DNA of 64,000 bases, from contig CAWULT010000005.1 in NCBI GenBank assembly GCA_963923455.1, forward strand, positions 1-64,000. Direction: 5' to 3'. Source of the stretch: CAWULT01 sp963923455 (GTDB taxonomy: Bacteria; Acidobacteriota; Vicinamibacteria; Vicinamibacterales; UBA2999). The position numbers were made by a program, and so were the translations under genes. The notes beneath the pieces were generated by a model. The model saw only the letters and a list, made by a program, of their open reading frames with translations, was not told the origin of the DNA and searched no databases. Positions within the stretch are counted from its first letter, which is position 1. Every line of letters starts with the position of its first letter. Shown piece after piece: positions 7,778-17,390 of the stretch.

Positions 7778-9508
7778 GTGTCCTCCAACGACGAACAGCA
7801 GTCCACCGTCATCTCCGTCAACGACCTGCGCCACAACCTCGGCACGCGGCCGGTCAAGCCCGTGAGGAACCTCGGGTTCCCTGACGCGGGGTCCGTGGTG
7901 CGCAACCTCACGCAGCGCCGGCCGGCCGACGCCGTCGACGTCCTGCTGGTCAATCCGCCGTCGCCGGACGGCGGCATCTGGATCCGGACGCAGCACCGCG
8001 TCGGCCGCCGCAGCCGCGAGGAGATGGTGTGGCCACAGTGCTCCCTCGCGCAGCTGGCCGCGATGCTGCACCCCGACTACTCGGTGGCCGTCATCGACGC
8101 CATCGCCGAGCGCATGGGGTGGGAGGAGTTCGAGCAGCGTGTCCGCAAGCTGGCGCCCAAGTACTACCTGACGCAGGCCACGGCGCCGACGCTGACCAAT
8201 GACATGTACGGCGTGATGCTCGCCAAGAGCATCGGCGCGCGGACAATCGCGTTCGGCACGCACGTCACGCCGATGCCCTTCGAGACGATGCGCGACTATC
8301 CGGCGCTCGACTTCGTGCTCCGAGGCGAGCCCGAGCTGACACTGCGCGAACTCATCGACGTCCTGGAACCGCCGAGAAGCGAGCGCCCGGCGTGGGTCAC
8401 CGCGATGTTCAGGGAGACGGACCCGACCTGGCAGCCATCTCAGCCGGGAGCGCCGGAGCGCGAGTCGCTGGCCGACATCAAGGGGCTCGTGTGGCGCGAC
8501 GGCGCCGAGTACCGGCAGAATCCCGACCGGCCGTTCTTCCCGAGCCTCGACGCGTTGCCGGTCCCGATGTACGACCTGCTACCGCTGCAGACGTACCGGA
8601 TGCCGCTGATGAAGGGCCCGTTCTGCTTCATCGTGACGAGTCGCGGCTGCCCGGCCGGCTGCAAGTACTGCATCAAGCACGTCTCCTACCAGTGGTCCGT
8701 TCGCCTGCTGTCGCCGGAGCGTGTCGTCCACGAGATCGAGCTGCTCTACAGCCGGGGTATCCGCAACATCCACATGTACGCCGACCTGTTCACCGTGAAC
8801 CGCGAGCAGGTCGTCGGCATCTGCAACCTGATCATCCAGAAGGGCCTCAAGATCCGGTGGACCTGCAACAGCCGCGTCGACTACGTCGACGAGGAGATGC
8901 TCACGCTGATGGGCAAGGCCGGCTGCTGGCTGATCTCATGGGGCATCGAGAGCGGCAACGAGCTCGTGCTGCGGAAGGCCGCGAAGGGCGCCAACCCGAA
9001 GAAGGCCCACCAGGCGCTCACGTGGTCGCGCAACGCGGGAATCAAGAACTGGGGCTACTTCATCATCGGCCTGCCGGGGGAGACGGTCGAGACGATCCGC
9101 GAGACGATCGACCTGGCCAAGTCGCTGCCCCTCGAGATCGCGCTGTTCCACGTGGCTGCGCCCTATCCGGGCACCCCGTTCTTCTTCGAGGTGGTCGAGA
9201 ACGGCTGGTTCCGGGAAGGCACGCAGTGGGAGCAGGTCGACATGGACAAGGGCACCGTGCTCCAGTACGACAACCTGTCCGCTGAGGACCTGCTCTACTG
9301 GCAGCGCCGCGCGTTCCGCGAGTGGGCCTTCCGGCCGGGACCGATGCTGACGTACCTGAAGATGCTCTGCTCCGATCCCCAGACCTTCAAGCGGGCCGTG
9401 CGCGTCGGCGTCGAGCACCTCGGCTGGGCGCTCGGGACCTCGAAGCACGGGGCGGCCCCGGCCGACGGCGGTGGGCGCGGCGCGCCAGCCGGCACGCAGG
9501 CGGTCTGA
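7778..9508 (+). CDS. B12-binding-domain radical SAM protein
   Basis: A 576-residue protein. The N-terminal region (about 45-190) resembles a cobalamin-binding domain. A radical SAM core (about 275-500) has the cluster-binding CxxxCxxC at C291, C295 and C298 in GCPAGCKYC. Residues such as GIESGNE and GYFIIGLPGET are typical of the later core strands. These enzymes often perform methylation or other radical chemistry on unactivated carbon. In a glycan locus it may methylate or rearrange a sugar or lipid carrier, but the substrate cannot be read from sequence. GTG 7778 is preceded by GCGAGGG at 7767-7773. Confidence 0.8.
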   Translation: MSSNDEQQSTVISVNDLRHNLGTRPVKPVRNLGFPDAGSVVRNLTQRRPADAVDVLLVNPPSPDGGIWIRTQHRVGRRSREEMVWPQCSLAQLAAMLHPDYSVAVIDAIAERMGWEEFEQRVRKLAPKYYLTQATAPTLTNDMYGVMLAKSIGARTIAFGTHVTPMPFETMRDYPALDFVLRGEPELTLRELIDVLEPPRSERPAWVTAMFRETDPTWQPSQPGAPERESLADIKGLVWRDGAEYRQNPDRPFFPSLDALPVPMYDLLPLQTYRMPLMKGPFCFIVTSRGCPAGCKYCIKHVSYQWSVRLLSPERVVHEIELLYSRGIRNIHMYADLFTVNREQVVGICNLIIQKGLKIRWTCNSRVDYVDEEMLTLMGKAGCWLISWGIESGNELVLRKAAKGANPKKAHQALTWSRNAGIKNWGYFIIGLPGETVETIRETIDLAKSLPLEIALFHVAAPYPGTPFFFEVVENGWFREGTQWEQVDMDKGTVLQYDNLSAEDLLYWQRRAFREWAFRPGPMLTYLKMLCSDPQTFKRAVRVGVEHLGWALGTSKHGAAPADGGGRGAPAGTQAV

Positions 9509-9532
9509 GCGCGAACGGCTCCGTACTGCACG

Positions 9533-10996
9533 ATGGGCAACCGTACCTTCTGGATCGCCGGGGCGGCGCTGGCGACGCTGGCGGCGCTCGCTGGCGTCGC
9601 GCTGCCGTCGACGGCGTACGCGAACGCGTACATCGGCGTCGTAGCGCTGCTAGCGGTTTCCTTGGTCGGCGTCGTGGGGCTGGTGGTGCAGATGGAGGCG
9701 CCGCTGCTCGGCTACGCGCTGCTCGTGGTCATGGGTGTCTTCTATCCCCTAGAGTTCCGGGCGCCGGGGTTGGGCGTGTCGGTGGGAGCGGCATTTCCGC
9801 TCGCGGCCCTGCTGTGCGGGGTCTGGTTGCTGCACTTCGCGTTCGTGTCGCGAATTCCGCTGGACCGGTCGCGGCTGGTCGCATCCAGCCTGGTGTTCGT
9901 GGGACTGACGATGGTGTCGTTCCTCGCGGGGCAACTGCCGTGGTTCGACTCCGGCGGCGCCCCGGTCCCGGCCCAGATCGCCGAACTGGCGCTGTTCCTG
10001 GTGTCGGTGCTCCTGTTCCTGGCCGTCGGTCATCAGCTGACGTCGCTGCGTGACCTCAAGTGGCTCACGTGGCTGCTCATCGTCACGGGTATGGCCGCAG
10101 CCGTGATCCAGAGCGTGCCGTCGCTCGAGTCCTTCGGCCGCATGACGACCCACCAGGGGTCTGTGGGCAGCCTCTTCTGGACGTGGCTGGCGGCGGTGAG
10201 CTTCGCGCAGGCGCTCTACAACCGCGGCCTGCCGTGGAAGGTTCGTGGCTTCGCCCTGTCCGTGACCGCACTCGTCTTCTTCCACGGCCTCTATCAGGCG
10301 CGCGATTGGGCCTCGGGGTGGCTCCCCCCGCTCATCGCGGTGGGGGTGATCGCGCTGCTCCGCTTCCCGCGCACGACCGCCGCTGCCGTCGTCGTCGGCG
10401 GGCCCGCCGTGCTGCTGCTGGGCCGCGCATTGGTCGGGGACATCGAAACGGACGAGCAGTACAGCATGAGCACCCGCTGGGGCGCGCTGCTGACGCTGTG
10501 GAACCTGGTCAAGCGCAGTCCCATCCTCGGCACCGGTCTCGCCAACTACTACTACTTCGCGGAGAACCTGCCCATCATGGGCTGGTACGTGCGGTTCATC
10601 TCGCACAACAACTACCAGGACCTGCTGGTGCAGACGGGGCTCCTGGGGCTGCTGGCGTTCTGCTGGTTCGCGTTCGAGGCGATCTGGCTGACGCTCTACG
10701 TCTATCGCAAGGCTCCGGCCGGATTCCCGAAGGCCTACGCCGTCGCCGTGCTCGGCGGTATTGCGGGCTCGCTTGCCTCGGGCATGCTGGGCGACTGGGT
10801 GATTCCGTTCTACTACAACGCCGGCATCCTCGGCTTCCGCTCGAGCCTGTTGTTCTGGGTGTTCGCCGGCGGCATCCTGACGATCAAGCGCCAGATCGAG
10901 TCGGAGGCCTGGGTTGGCGCGGAGCGGCTGCGGGCGACGCCGGCCGCGCCCAGGCGGCTGGGCGTACAGCCGGCCGCGTCATCGATCGCGTCATGA
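9533..10996 (+). CDS. O-antigen polymerase/ligase family membrane protein (Wzy/WaaL-like)
   Basis: A 487-residue polytopic membrane protein with about ten to twelve hydrophobic segments and a large periplasmic loop around residues 300-370. The loop contains a GTGLANYYYFAEN segment typical of the Wzy_C domain. It should polymerise or ligate undecaprenyl-linked repeat units at the periplasmic face. Its stop overlaps the next start (ATGA at 10993), showing a coupled operon. Polymerase is favoured over ligase because Wzc and Wza-like partners are encoded nearby; the sequence alone does not separate them. Confidence 0.8.
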   Translation: MGNRTFWIAGAALATLAALAGVALPSTAYANAYIGVVALLAVSLVGVVGLVVQMEAPLLGYALLVVMGVFYPLEFRAPGLGVSVGAAFPLAALLCGVWLLHFAFVSRIPLDRSRLVASSLVFVGLTMVSFLAGQLPWFDSGGAPVPAQIAELALFLVSVLLFLAVGHQLTSLRDLKWLTWLLIVTGMAAAVIQSVPSLESFGRMTTHQGSVGSLFWTWLAAVSFAQALYNRGLPWKVRGFALSVTALVFFHGLYQARDWASGWLPPLIAVGVIALLRFPRTTAAAVVVGGPAVLLLGRALVGDIETDEQYSMSTRWGALLTLWNLVKRSPILGTGLANYYYFAENLPIMGWYVRFISHNNYQDLLVQTGLLGLLAFCWFAFEAIWLTLYVYRKAPAGFPKAYAVAVLGGIAGSLASGMLGDWVIPFYYNAGILGFRSSLLFWVFAGGILTIKRQIESEAWVGAERLRATPAAPRRLGVQPAASSIAS

Positions 10997-11952
10997 GCCG
11001 CCCCTCGCCTCTCCCATCACACGACGGCCAGACCCTGGCGTCGGTCGTGATCGTCAACTGGAACACGAAGCAGCTCCTTCGGGACTGTCTCGAGTCGGTC
11101 GACGCTGCGGCGCGCGCGCTGCCCGGCGCCGTCGAGGTCGTCGTCGTCGACAACGCGTCGACCGACGGGAGCGACTCGCTCGTGCGCGACGAGTTCCCGC
11201 GCGTGCGTCTCATTCGCAACGAGACCAACAATGGCTTCGCCGCCGCCAACAATCAGGGCCTGCGCGAGTGTCATGGCCGCTTCCTGCTGCTGCTGAATCC
11301 GGACACGAAGGTGGCCCCGGACGCGTTCGCCGCGCTCGTGTCGTTCCTCGATACCAATCCCCGTGCCGGGGCGGTCGGACCGCGCATCGTCGGGGGCCAG
11401 GGCGAGCTCCAGGTGTCGTGCTCACCGCTGCCGACGCTGGGCCGGGAGCTGTGGCGCCTGCTGCACCTGGACGCACTTCGGCACGTGTCAATGTATCCCG
11501 GCGGCTGGTGGGCGTCCGACCGGCCGCGGGCGGTCGACATCATCCTCGGCGCCTGCATGCTGATTCGGCGCGATGTGATCGAGCAGGTCGGATCGCTCGA
11601 TGAGCGCTTCTTCATCTACACGGAAGAAGTCGACCTGTGCCGGCGGATCCTCGAGGCGGGCTGGGAGATCTACTGGTTGCCGGCGGCCGAGATCGTGCAC
11701 TACGGCGGCGCCAGCACGAGTCAGGTGAGTAGCCGCATGTTCCTCGAGCTCTATCGCAGCAAGGTGCAGTATTTCCGGAAGCACTTCGGTGTGTGGGGCG
11801 CGCTGGCCTACAAAGGCGTTCTGCTGGCCGGGGCGCTGCCGCGGCTGGTGCTGATGCCTGCCGTGGCGGCGCTGGTGCCGTCACGTCGGCGCCGCTCGCT
11901 CGGCGTGCTCAGGAACTATTCGTCGCTGCTCGTGCAACTCCCGGCGCTTTGA
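10993..11952 (+). CDS. GT2 glycosyltransferase (rhamnosyltransferase-like)
   Basis: A 319-residue protein with SVVIVNWNTKQLLRDCL at the N-terminus, VVVDNAS, NNGFAAANNQG and the LLNPDT metal-binding motif, as in WbbL-type transferases. The C-terminus has a hydrophobic stretch (about 275-300). It probably adds a sugar such as rhamnose to the lipid-linked oligosaccharide. ATG 10993 overlaps the previous stop by 4 nt; the frame upstream is open but overlaps the polymerase gene. Confidence 0.85.
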   Translation: MSRPSPLPSHDGQTLASVVIVNWNTKQLLRDCLESVDAAARALPGAVEVVVVDNASTDGSDSLVRDEFPRVRLIRNETNNGFAAANNQGLRECHGRFLLLLNPDTKVAPDAFAALVSFLDTNPRAGAVGPRIVGGQGELQVSCSPLPTLGRELWRLLHLDALRHVSMYPGGWWASDRPRAVDIILGACMLIRRDVIEQVGSLDERFFIYTEEVDLCRRILEAGWEIYWLPAAEIVHYGGASTSQVSSRMFLELYRSKVQYFRKHFGVWGALAYKGVLLAGALPRLVLMPAVAALVPSRRRRSLGVLRNYSSLLVQLPAL

Positions 11953-13142
11953 TGCGGATCCTCTTTCTGACGCAGTTGCTGCCGCTTCCGTTGGACGCTG
12001 GCCCGAAGGTCCGGTCGTTCCACGTCCTGCGGTATCTCTCGCAGGCCGGCCACGACGTCCATCTCGTGTCGTTCATCCGGCCCGGCGAGCACGAGCACGT
12101 CGTCGACCCGCTGCGCCGGCTCTGCGCCTCGATCGACCTCGTGCCCCTGAGGCGCTCGCGCCTGCGCGACGCCCGTGACGGTGTTCGCAGTCTGCTGACG
12201 TCGATGCCGTTCCTCGTGTTGCGCGATCAGGTGGCGCCGATGCACGAGCGCCTCGAGCAACTGGCGGGCAGCCGGTCATTCGACGCGATCCACGCCGACC
12301 AGTTGTGGATGGCGCCCTACGGCATGAACGGCGTCGGAGCAGGGTTGCGGGTCCTCGACCAACACAACGCCGTCTACCTCGTGCCGCAGCGGATGGCCCA
12401 GCACCACGCCAATCCGGTGGCCCGCGCGCTGCTTCGGAGCGAAGCGTGCAAGCTCGCGGCATTCGAGCGAGACGCCTGTCGCCGCTACGACAGGGTGGTG
12501 TGGGTCACGGACGAGGATCGCCGCGCGATCGTCGACCCGACGGAAGACCGGGCTGGGCGCGACACCGTGATTCCGATCGCCACCGATCCCGACATGCACC
12601 CGCGGATTCGTCGAGATCGTCCGTTCCGCGTAACGTTCCTGGGCGGGCTGCACTGGCCGCCGAACAGCGAAGGCGTGTCCTGGTTCGTCGAACACTGTTG
12701 GGCGCGCGTCGCCGAGGCCGTACCGTCGGCAGTGCTGACGATCATCGGGAAGGGCGGCGAGAAGGCGGTCCCCGGGCTCGACGGCAGCGACCGCGTCGAG
12801 ATTACCGGCTACGTGAATGACCCACTGCGGTATCTCTCCGAGACAGCCGTGTTCGTAGTGCCCCTGCTGTCCGGCGCGGGCATGCGCGTCAAGATTCTGG
12901 ACGCCTGGTGCTGGGGACTGCCGATCGTGTCGACGACCATCGGAGCCGAAGGACTCCAGGCCGTGGACGGCGACAACCTGCTGCTCGCCGACGAGCCCGA
13001 GACGTTCGCCGACAGCGTGATCCGGATCATGCGGAACGAGGTCATGGCCCGGCGGTTGGTCGACAACGGCCGCGCGACAGTCGAGACCAGCTACGACTGG
13101 AAGGCGGTCTACCGGGCCTGGGACGGGGTGTACTCGTCATGA
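11952..13142 (+). CDS. GT4 glycosyltransferase, PEP-CTERM/EpsH1-associated type
   Basis: A 396-residue GT-B enzyme starting MRILFLTQLLPLPLDAGPK, an N-terminus characteristic of the sugar transferase family found in exosortase-type EPS loci (TIGR03087-like, judged by eye). The C-terminal donor domain has FLGGLHWPPN and GAGMRVKILDAWCWGLPIVST. The start ATG 11952 overlaps the upstream stop (TGATG). A similar gene lies at 17391. Sugar and linkage are unknown. Confidence 0.84.
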   Translation: MRILFLTQLLPLPLDAGPKVRSFHVLRYLSQAGHDVHLVSFIRPGEHEHVVDPLRRLCASIDLVPLRRSRLRDARDGVRSLLTSMPFLVLRDQVAPMHERLEQLAGSRSFDAIHADQLWMAPYGMNGVGAGLRVLDQHNAVYLVPQRMAQHHANPVARALLRSEACKLAAFERDACRRYDRVVWVTDEDRRAIVDPTEDRAGRDTVIPIATDPDMHPRIRRDRPFRVTFLGGLHWPPNSEGVSWFVEHCWARVAEAVPSAVLTIIGKGGEKAVPGLDGSDRVEITGYVNDPLRYLSETAVFVVPLLSGAGMRVKILDAWCWGLPIVSTTIGAEGLQAVDGDNLLLADEPETFADSVIRIMRNEVMARRLVDNGRATVETSYDWKAVYRAWDGVYSS

Positions 13143-14407
13143 CGGTGCTCTTCGTCGTGCCGTACGCACCCAACCTCATCCGCGTGCGTCCCTACAACCT
13201 GATCCGCTCCCTGTTGCGGCGGGGGCACCGCATCGTCGTCGCTACTCTCTGGACCAACGAGCGGGAGCGGGAAGACCTCGAGGCGCTGGCCCGGTTCGGG
13301 GCCGACGTCCGGGCCCACTACCTGCCGGCTTGGCGCTCGATCGTCAACTGCGTCGAGGGCTTCATCGGCGGGGACCCGCTCCAGGTCCGCTACTCGTGGT
13401 CTGCCGCGCTCCTGCGCGAGATCCTCGAGCTCGCGCCCCAGGCCGACGTCGTTCACGTGGAGCACCTGCGCGGGGCCCGGTTCGGTCTGGCTGCGCTGGC
13501 GGCGCAGGCCGACGATCCGTCCGCGACGCCCGTCGTCTGGGACGCGGTGGACTGTATTACCCACCTCTTCGAGCAAGCCGCGCAGAAGCGGCCCGATTTC
13601 GTGGGGCGGCTGATCAACCAACTGGAGCTGCCGCGTACCCGTCGGTTCGAAGGCGCGTCCGCGGGCCGGTTCGACCGGGTTCTCGTGACGTCCTCGGTGG
13701 ACCGCGAGGCGTTCCTGCGGCTCGCTGGAGACCGCCACGACGACCAGGCGGAGAGCCGGTTGGCCGTGTTGACGAATGGCGTGGACCTCGACTACTTCAC
13801 GCCGGACCCGGGTCAGGCGCGTGACGCCGACATGCTCGTGTTCAGCGGCAAGATGAGCTACCACGCCAACGAAAGCGCGGCGCTCCATCTGCTGGGCGAG
13901 ATCATGCCTCGCATATGGGCGCGGCGCCCGTCGACCAGGCTGCAGATCGTCGGGAAGGACCCGTCCGAGCGACTCCGGGCGGCACTGGCGCGGCACGCGT
14001 CGCGAGCTTCGTTGACGGGGACGGTACTCGATCTCCGGCCGTTCCTCCGCGGGGCTGCTGCGGCCGTGGTGCCGCTCGTCTACGGCACGGGCTGCCAGAA
14101 CAAGGTCCTCGAGGCGATGGCGTGCGCCACGCCGGTCGTTGCCACCTCCCAGGCCGTCTCGTCACTGCGCGTGCTGCCGGGGCGTGACGTGTTCGTGGCT
14201 GACGCGCCGGACGTCTTCGCGGACGCCGTGCTCGAGTTGTTGGATGCCCCTGCCCGCCAGCGGGAGGTGGGAGAGGCTGGCCACCGCTACGTGCAGGCCC
14301 ACCACCGATGGGACGACGTCGCCGGGCAGCTCGAATCCGTGTACCTCGAACTGGCTGGGCGTCGTGGCGCCCTGGTGCGTCGGGATGGTCGCCGCCGGAG
14401 CGCCTGA
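13139..14407 (+). CDS. GT4 glycosyltransferase
   Basis: A 422-residue GT-B enzyme with MTVLFVVPYAPNLIRVRPYN at the start, FSGKMSYHANESA in the middle, and GTGCQNKVLEAMACATPVVAT in the donor domain. The ATGA overlap with the previous gene supports ATG 13139. It is one of three group-1 transferases in this block and probably adds one residue of the repeat unit. Confidence 0.84.
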   Translation: MTVLFVVPYAPNLIRVRPYNLIRSLLRRGHRIVVATLWTNEREREDLEALARFGADVRAHYLPAWRSIVNCVEGFIGGDPLQVRYSWSAALLREILELAPQADVVHVEHLRGARFGLAALAAQADDPSATPVVWDAVDCITHLFEQAAQKRPDFVGRLINQLELPRTRRFEGASAGRFDRVLVTSSVDREAFLRLAGDRHDDQAESRLAVLTNGVDLDYFTPDPGQARDADMLVFSGKMSYHANESAALHLLGEIMPRIWARRPSTRLQIVGKDPSERLRAALARHASRASLTGTVLDLRPFLRGAAAAVVPLVYGTGCQNKVLEAMACATPVVATSQAVSSLRVLPGRDVFVADAPDVFADAVLELLDAPARQREVGEAGHRYVQAHHRWDDVAGQLESVYLELAGRRGALVRRDGRRRSA

Positions 14408-14452
14408 AACTCACGTCGGCCGCGCGGCGGCCGGACCCTTCGACACCGACTT

Positions 14453-15784
14453 GTGACAGATCATCCCGCTCCTCGACGAAGCCAGGCCGCACCGATACGC
14501 GTGCTTGCCGTCATTCTGGCGATCTCGGTGTTCGCTCGCGTCGGTTCGTCGTTATACCAGGGGGCGGGGATCGAGCCACTGCCCGGCGTGACGGACCAGA
14601 TTTCCTACCACGAACTCGCCATTCGGGTGGCGACGGGGCACGGGTTCACGTTCGGGCAGGACTGGTGGCCGGCCACAAAGGCCAACGAGCCCACGGCCCA
14701 CTGGAGCTTCCTCTACGTACTGATGCTGGCCGGTATCTACTCGCTGTTCGGTCCGTCCGTGCTGGTCGCGCGGTTGCTGCAGGCGGTCGTCGCCGGTGCC
14801 CTGCACCCGTGGCTGACGTGGCGGATCGCGAACCGGTTGTTTGGCCCGAGGGCCGGAGTGTTCGCCGCCGCGAGCAGTGCGGTCTATGGCTACTTCGTCT
14901 ATTACGGCGGAGCGCTGCTGACCGAGCCGCTCTACATGGTGGGCTTCCTGTGGGTGCTCGACCGTCTGACGGCCATCGCGCACGACCGACGCGAGGGGCG
15001 CCGGACAGGCCTGGGAGCGTGGGTACTCCTCGGCGTGTCGCTTGCGGTGACGACGCTGCTCCGGCAGGTGTTCCTCCTCGTCGTGCCGGCCATGCTGCTC
15101 TGGCTCGCGTGGGAGGTCTGGCGCCCGGGTGCCAAGGGCGCCGCGCCGCGACTGCAGCTGCCCGCGCTCATCGGGCGAGGGGTGATCGTCGTTGCGATCG
15201 TCATCGCAGCCGTCCTGCCCTGGACGATGCGGAACCAGCGCGTGTTCGGGCACTTCGTGCTGCTCAACACCAACGCCGGATTCGTCCTCTACTGGGGTAA
15301 CCATCCGGTCCACGGGACGAACTTCATCCCGATCATGTCCACGGGCGAAGTCAACTACATGACCCTGATTCCGCCGGCCCTGTTCCGCCTGAACGAGGCT
15401 GCACTCGACCGCGAGCTGCTTCGCCGCGGACTCGGGTTCATCGTCGCAGACCCAGGGCGGTTCGCGCGACTGTCTGCGAGCCGCGCGCGAGAGTACTTCA
15501 AGTTCTGGCCGTCATCGGACTCGGGCGCGGTCAGCAACGCGATCCGCGTGCTCTCGTTCGGCGTGCTCCTGCCGCTGATTCTCGGCGGGCTGTTCGTGAC
15601 GGCGCGCTGGGCGGGGGAGGGGGACAAAGAGGTGTGGACGTCCGGCGCCGCGCTTCTGCTGGGCGTCGCCGCGATCTACGCGCTGGTGCACCTGTTGACG
15701 TGGACGCTGGTGCGCTACCGATTGCCAGTGGACGCCGTGCTCGTCCCCTTCGCTGGTGTCGCGCTGTCGCAGTTGGCCGAGTAG
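14453..15784 (+). CDS. GT39/ArnT-like membrane glycosyltransferase
   Basis: A 443-residue membrane protein with roughly nine hydrophobic segments. An acidic residue in GVTDQISYHELA of the first periplasmic loop sits where the catalytic Asp of PMT/ArnT-type enzymes is found. Such enzymes use polyprenyl-phosphate sugars in the periplasm to modify lipids, glycans or proteins. GTG 14453 is the only reasonable start, and its ribosome site is weak. A second member lies at 39801. Confidence 0.72.
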   Translation: MTDHPAPRRSQAAPIRVLAVILAISVFARVGSSLYQGAGIEPLPGVTDQISYHELAIRVATGHGFTFGQDWWPATKANEPTAHWSFLYVLMLAGIYSLFGPSVLVARLLQAVVAGALHPWLTWRIANRLFGPRAGVFAAASSAVYGYFVYYGGALLTEPLYMVGFLWVLDRLTAIAHDRREGRRTGLGAWVLLGVSLAVTTLLRQVFLLVVPAMLLWLAWEVWRPGAKGAAPRLQLPALIGRGVIVVAIVIAAVLPWTMRNQRVFGHFVLLNTNAGFVLYWGNHPVHGTNFIPIMSTGEVNYMTLIPPALFRLNEAALDRELLRRGLGFIVADPGRFARLSASRAREYFKFWPSSDSGAVSNAIRVLSFGVLLPLILGGLFVTARWAGEGDKEVWTSGAALLLGVAAIYALVHLLTWTLVRYRLPVDAVLVPFAGVALSQLAE

Positions 15785-15868
15785 ACCAGGGGGCGGATGT
15801 CCACGGCCCTGGCGCCGATACATCCCACAGCGGGTTGACCGCGCTCACCAATGTGCACGTGCTGACTC

Positions 15869-17356
15869 ATGACTGTTGAAGCCCAGGCTGCCTCGATGCT
15901 GCGGTCGGCCGCCTATCCCAAGTCGCCCGACTGGTCGCTGCACGCGCAGCGGCTCGCGTTGCGCCTCTGGCTCCTGGCGACCGACGCCGCGGCGCTGGCC
16001 GGGGCGTATTTCATCGCCTATTGGGTCCGGTTCGGGCTCGAGGTGACGGTATCGCCCGGCGTCGTTCCACCACCGAACTTCTACCTGTTCGTCGGCTTGA
16101 TCCTCATCCCGGTGCTGCTCGGCGTGTTCGCGTCGTTCCGGCTCTACGACACGGAGAGCCTGCTCGGCGGTGTCTCCGAGTACTCCAAGATCTTCAACGC
16201 CTGCACTGCAGGGACGATGATCCTGGTGCTGGCGACCTTCGTCGTGCCCCAGCTGGCGCTCTCGCGCGTCTGGGTGGTGGCGGCGTGGCTGCTGTCCTTC
16301 GTGCTGGTCTCACTGAGCCGCTTCCTGTGCCGGCGGCTGGTGTATCCGCTCAGGGCCCGGGGCTACTTCCTGACGCCGGCGGTGATCATCGGTACCAACC
16401 AGGAGGCCGCCACGCTGGCGGTCGAGCTCAGCAACTGGCGGTCGTCCGGCCTGCGCATCGCCGGTTTCGTGGCCAACGACGGCTCGCCGTCGAAGGGCGA
16501 AAGTCTTCCGGTGCTCGGCGATGTACGCGACATCCGCCGCCTGGTCGAGGCGCACGGAATCGAGGACCTGATCGTCGCCATCACCGCCCTCAAGCGGGAG
16601 GAACTGCTCCTGCTGTGCGAAGAGGTGAACGCGCTGCCTGGCGTGCACCTGCGGCTCAGCTCGGGCGTCTACGAACTGCTGACGACCGGGCTCACCGTAC
16701 AGACCAAGGGAAGCGTGCCCCTCGTCAGCTTGAACAAGGTGCGGCTGCGTCCCGGCGAGGCGTTCGTCAAGTCCACGCTCGAGTACTCGCTGACCATCCT
16801 GGGGCTGCTGTTCACGTGGCCGTTCTTCCTCCTGATCGCGGTCCTCGTGCGGCTCGACTCGCCAGGGCCGATCCTGCACCGGCGCCGGGTGCTCGGCGTG
16901 TCCGGCCACCAGTTCGACGCGTTCAAGTTCCGGACCATGTACGTCAATGGGAACGAGATGCTCCACGATCGGCCGGATCTGCTCAAGCAGCTGCAGTCGG
17001 ATCACAAGCTCAAGGAGGATCCGCGGGTGACCCGCATGGGGCGCTTCCTCCGCAAGTTCAGCCTCGACGAGTTGCCGCAGCTGTTCAACGTGCTGCGCGG
17101 TGAGATGGGGCTCGTCGGCCCCCGGATGATCACCGCGGAGGAAGGCGAGAAGTACGGTCGCCATCGAATGAACCTGCTGACCGTCAAGCCCGGCATCACC
17201 GGGTTGTGGCAGGTGTCCGGCCGATCCGACCTGTCGTACGACGAACGGGTGCAGCTCGACATGTACTACATCCGCAACTACAGCGTCTGGATTGACCTGC
17301 AAATTCTGTTCGTCCAAACGATTCCAGCGGTCATCAAGGGCCGCGGCGCCTACTGA
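15869..17356 (+). CDS. Undecaprenyl-phosphate phosphoglycosyltransferase (priming enzyme, WbaP/EpsE type)
   Basis: A 495-residue polyprenol-phosphate hexose-1-phosphate transferase. It has four N-terminal TM segments (about 28-150), a Rossmann-like CoA-binding fold (about 165-260), one re-entrant hydrophobic segment (about 305-325) and the catalytic bacterial sugar transferase domain. That domain shows KFRTMY, FLRKFSLDELPQLFNVLRG, MGLVGPRM and PGITGLWQVSGRS. It starts repeat-unit synthesis by moving hexose-1-phosphate from a UDP-sugar to the lipid carrier. It marks this block as lipid-carrier-dependent. Confidence 0.92.
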   Translation: MTVEAQAASMLRSAAYPKSPDWSLHAQRLALRLWLLATDAAALAGAYFIAYWVRFGLEVTVSPGVVPPPNFYLFVGLILIPVLLGVFASFRLYDTESLLGGVSEYSKIFNACTAGTMILVLATFVVPQLALSRVWVVAAWLLSFVLVSLSRFLCRRLVYPLRARGYFLTPAVIIGTNQEAATLAVELSNWRSSGLRIAGFVANDGSPSKGESLPVLGDVRDIRRLVEAHGIEDLIVAITALKREELLLLCEEVNALPGVHLRLSSGVYELLTTGLTVQTKGSVPLVSLNKVRLRPGEAFVKSTLEYSLTILGLLFTWPFFLLIAVLVRLDSPGPILHRRRVLGVSGHQFDAFKFRTMYVNGNEMLHDRPDLLKQLQSDHKLKEDPRVTRMGRFLRKFSLDELPQLFNVLRGEMGLVGPRMITAEEGEKYGRHRMNLLTVKPGITGLWQVSGRSDLSYDERVQLDMYYIRNYSVWIDLQILFVQTIPAVIKGRGAY

Positions 17357-17390
17357 GTACACGTCAGCCCGAGCAACCTTCGCTCATCCG

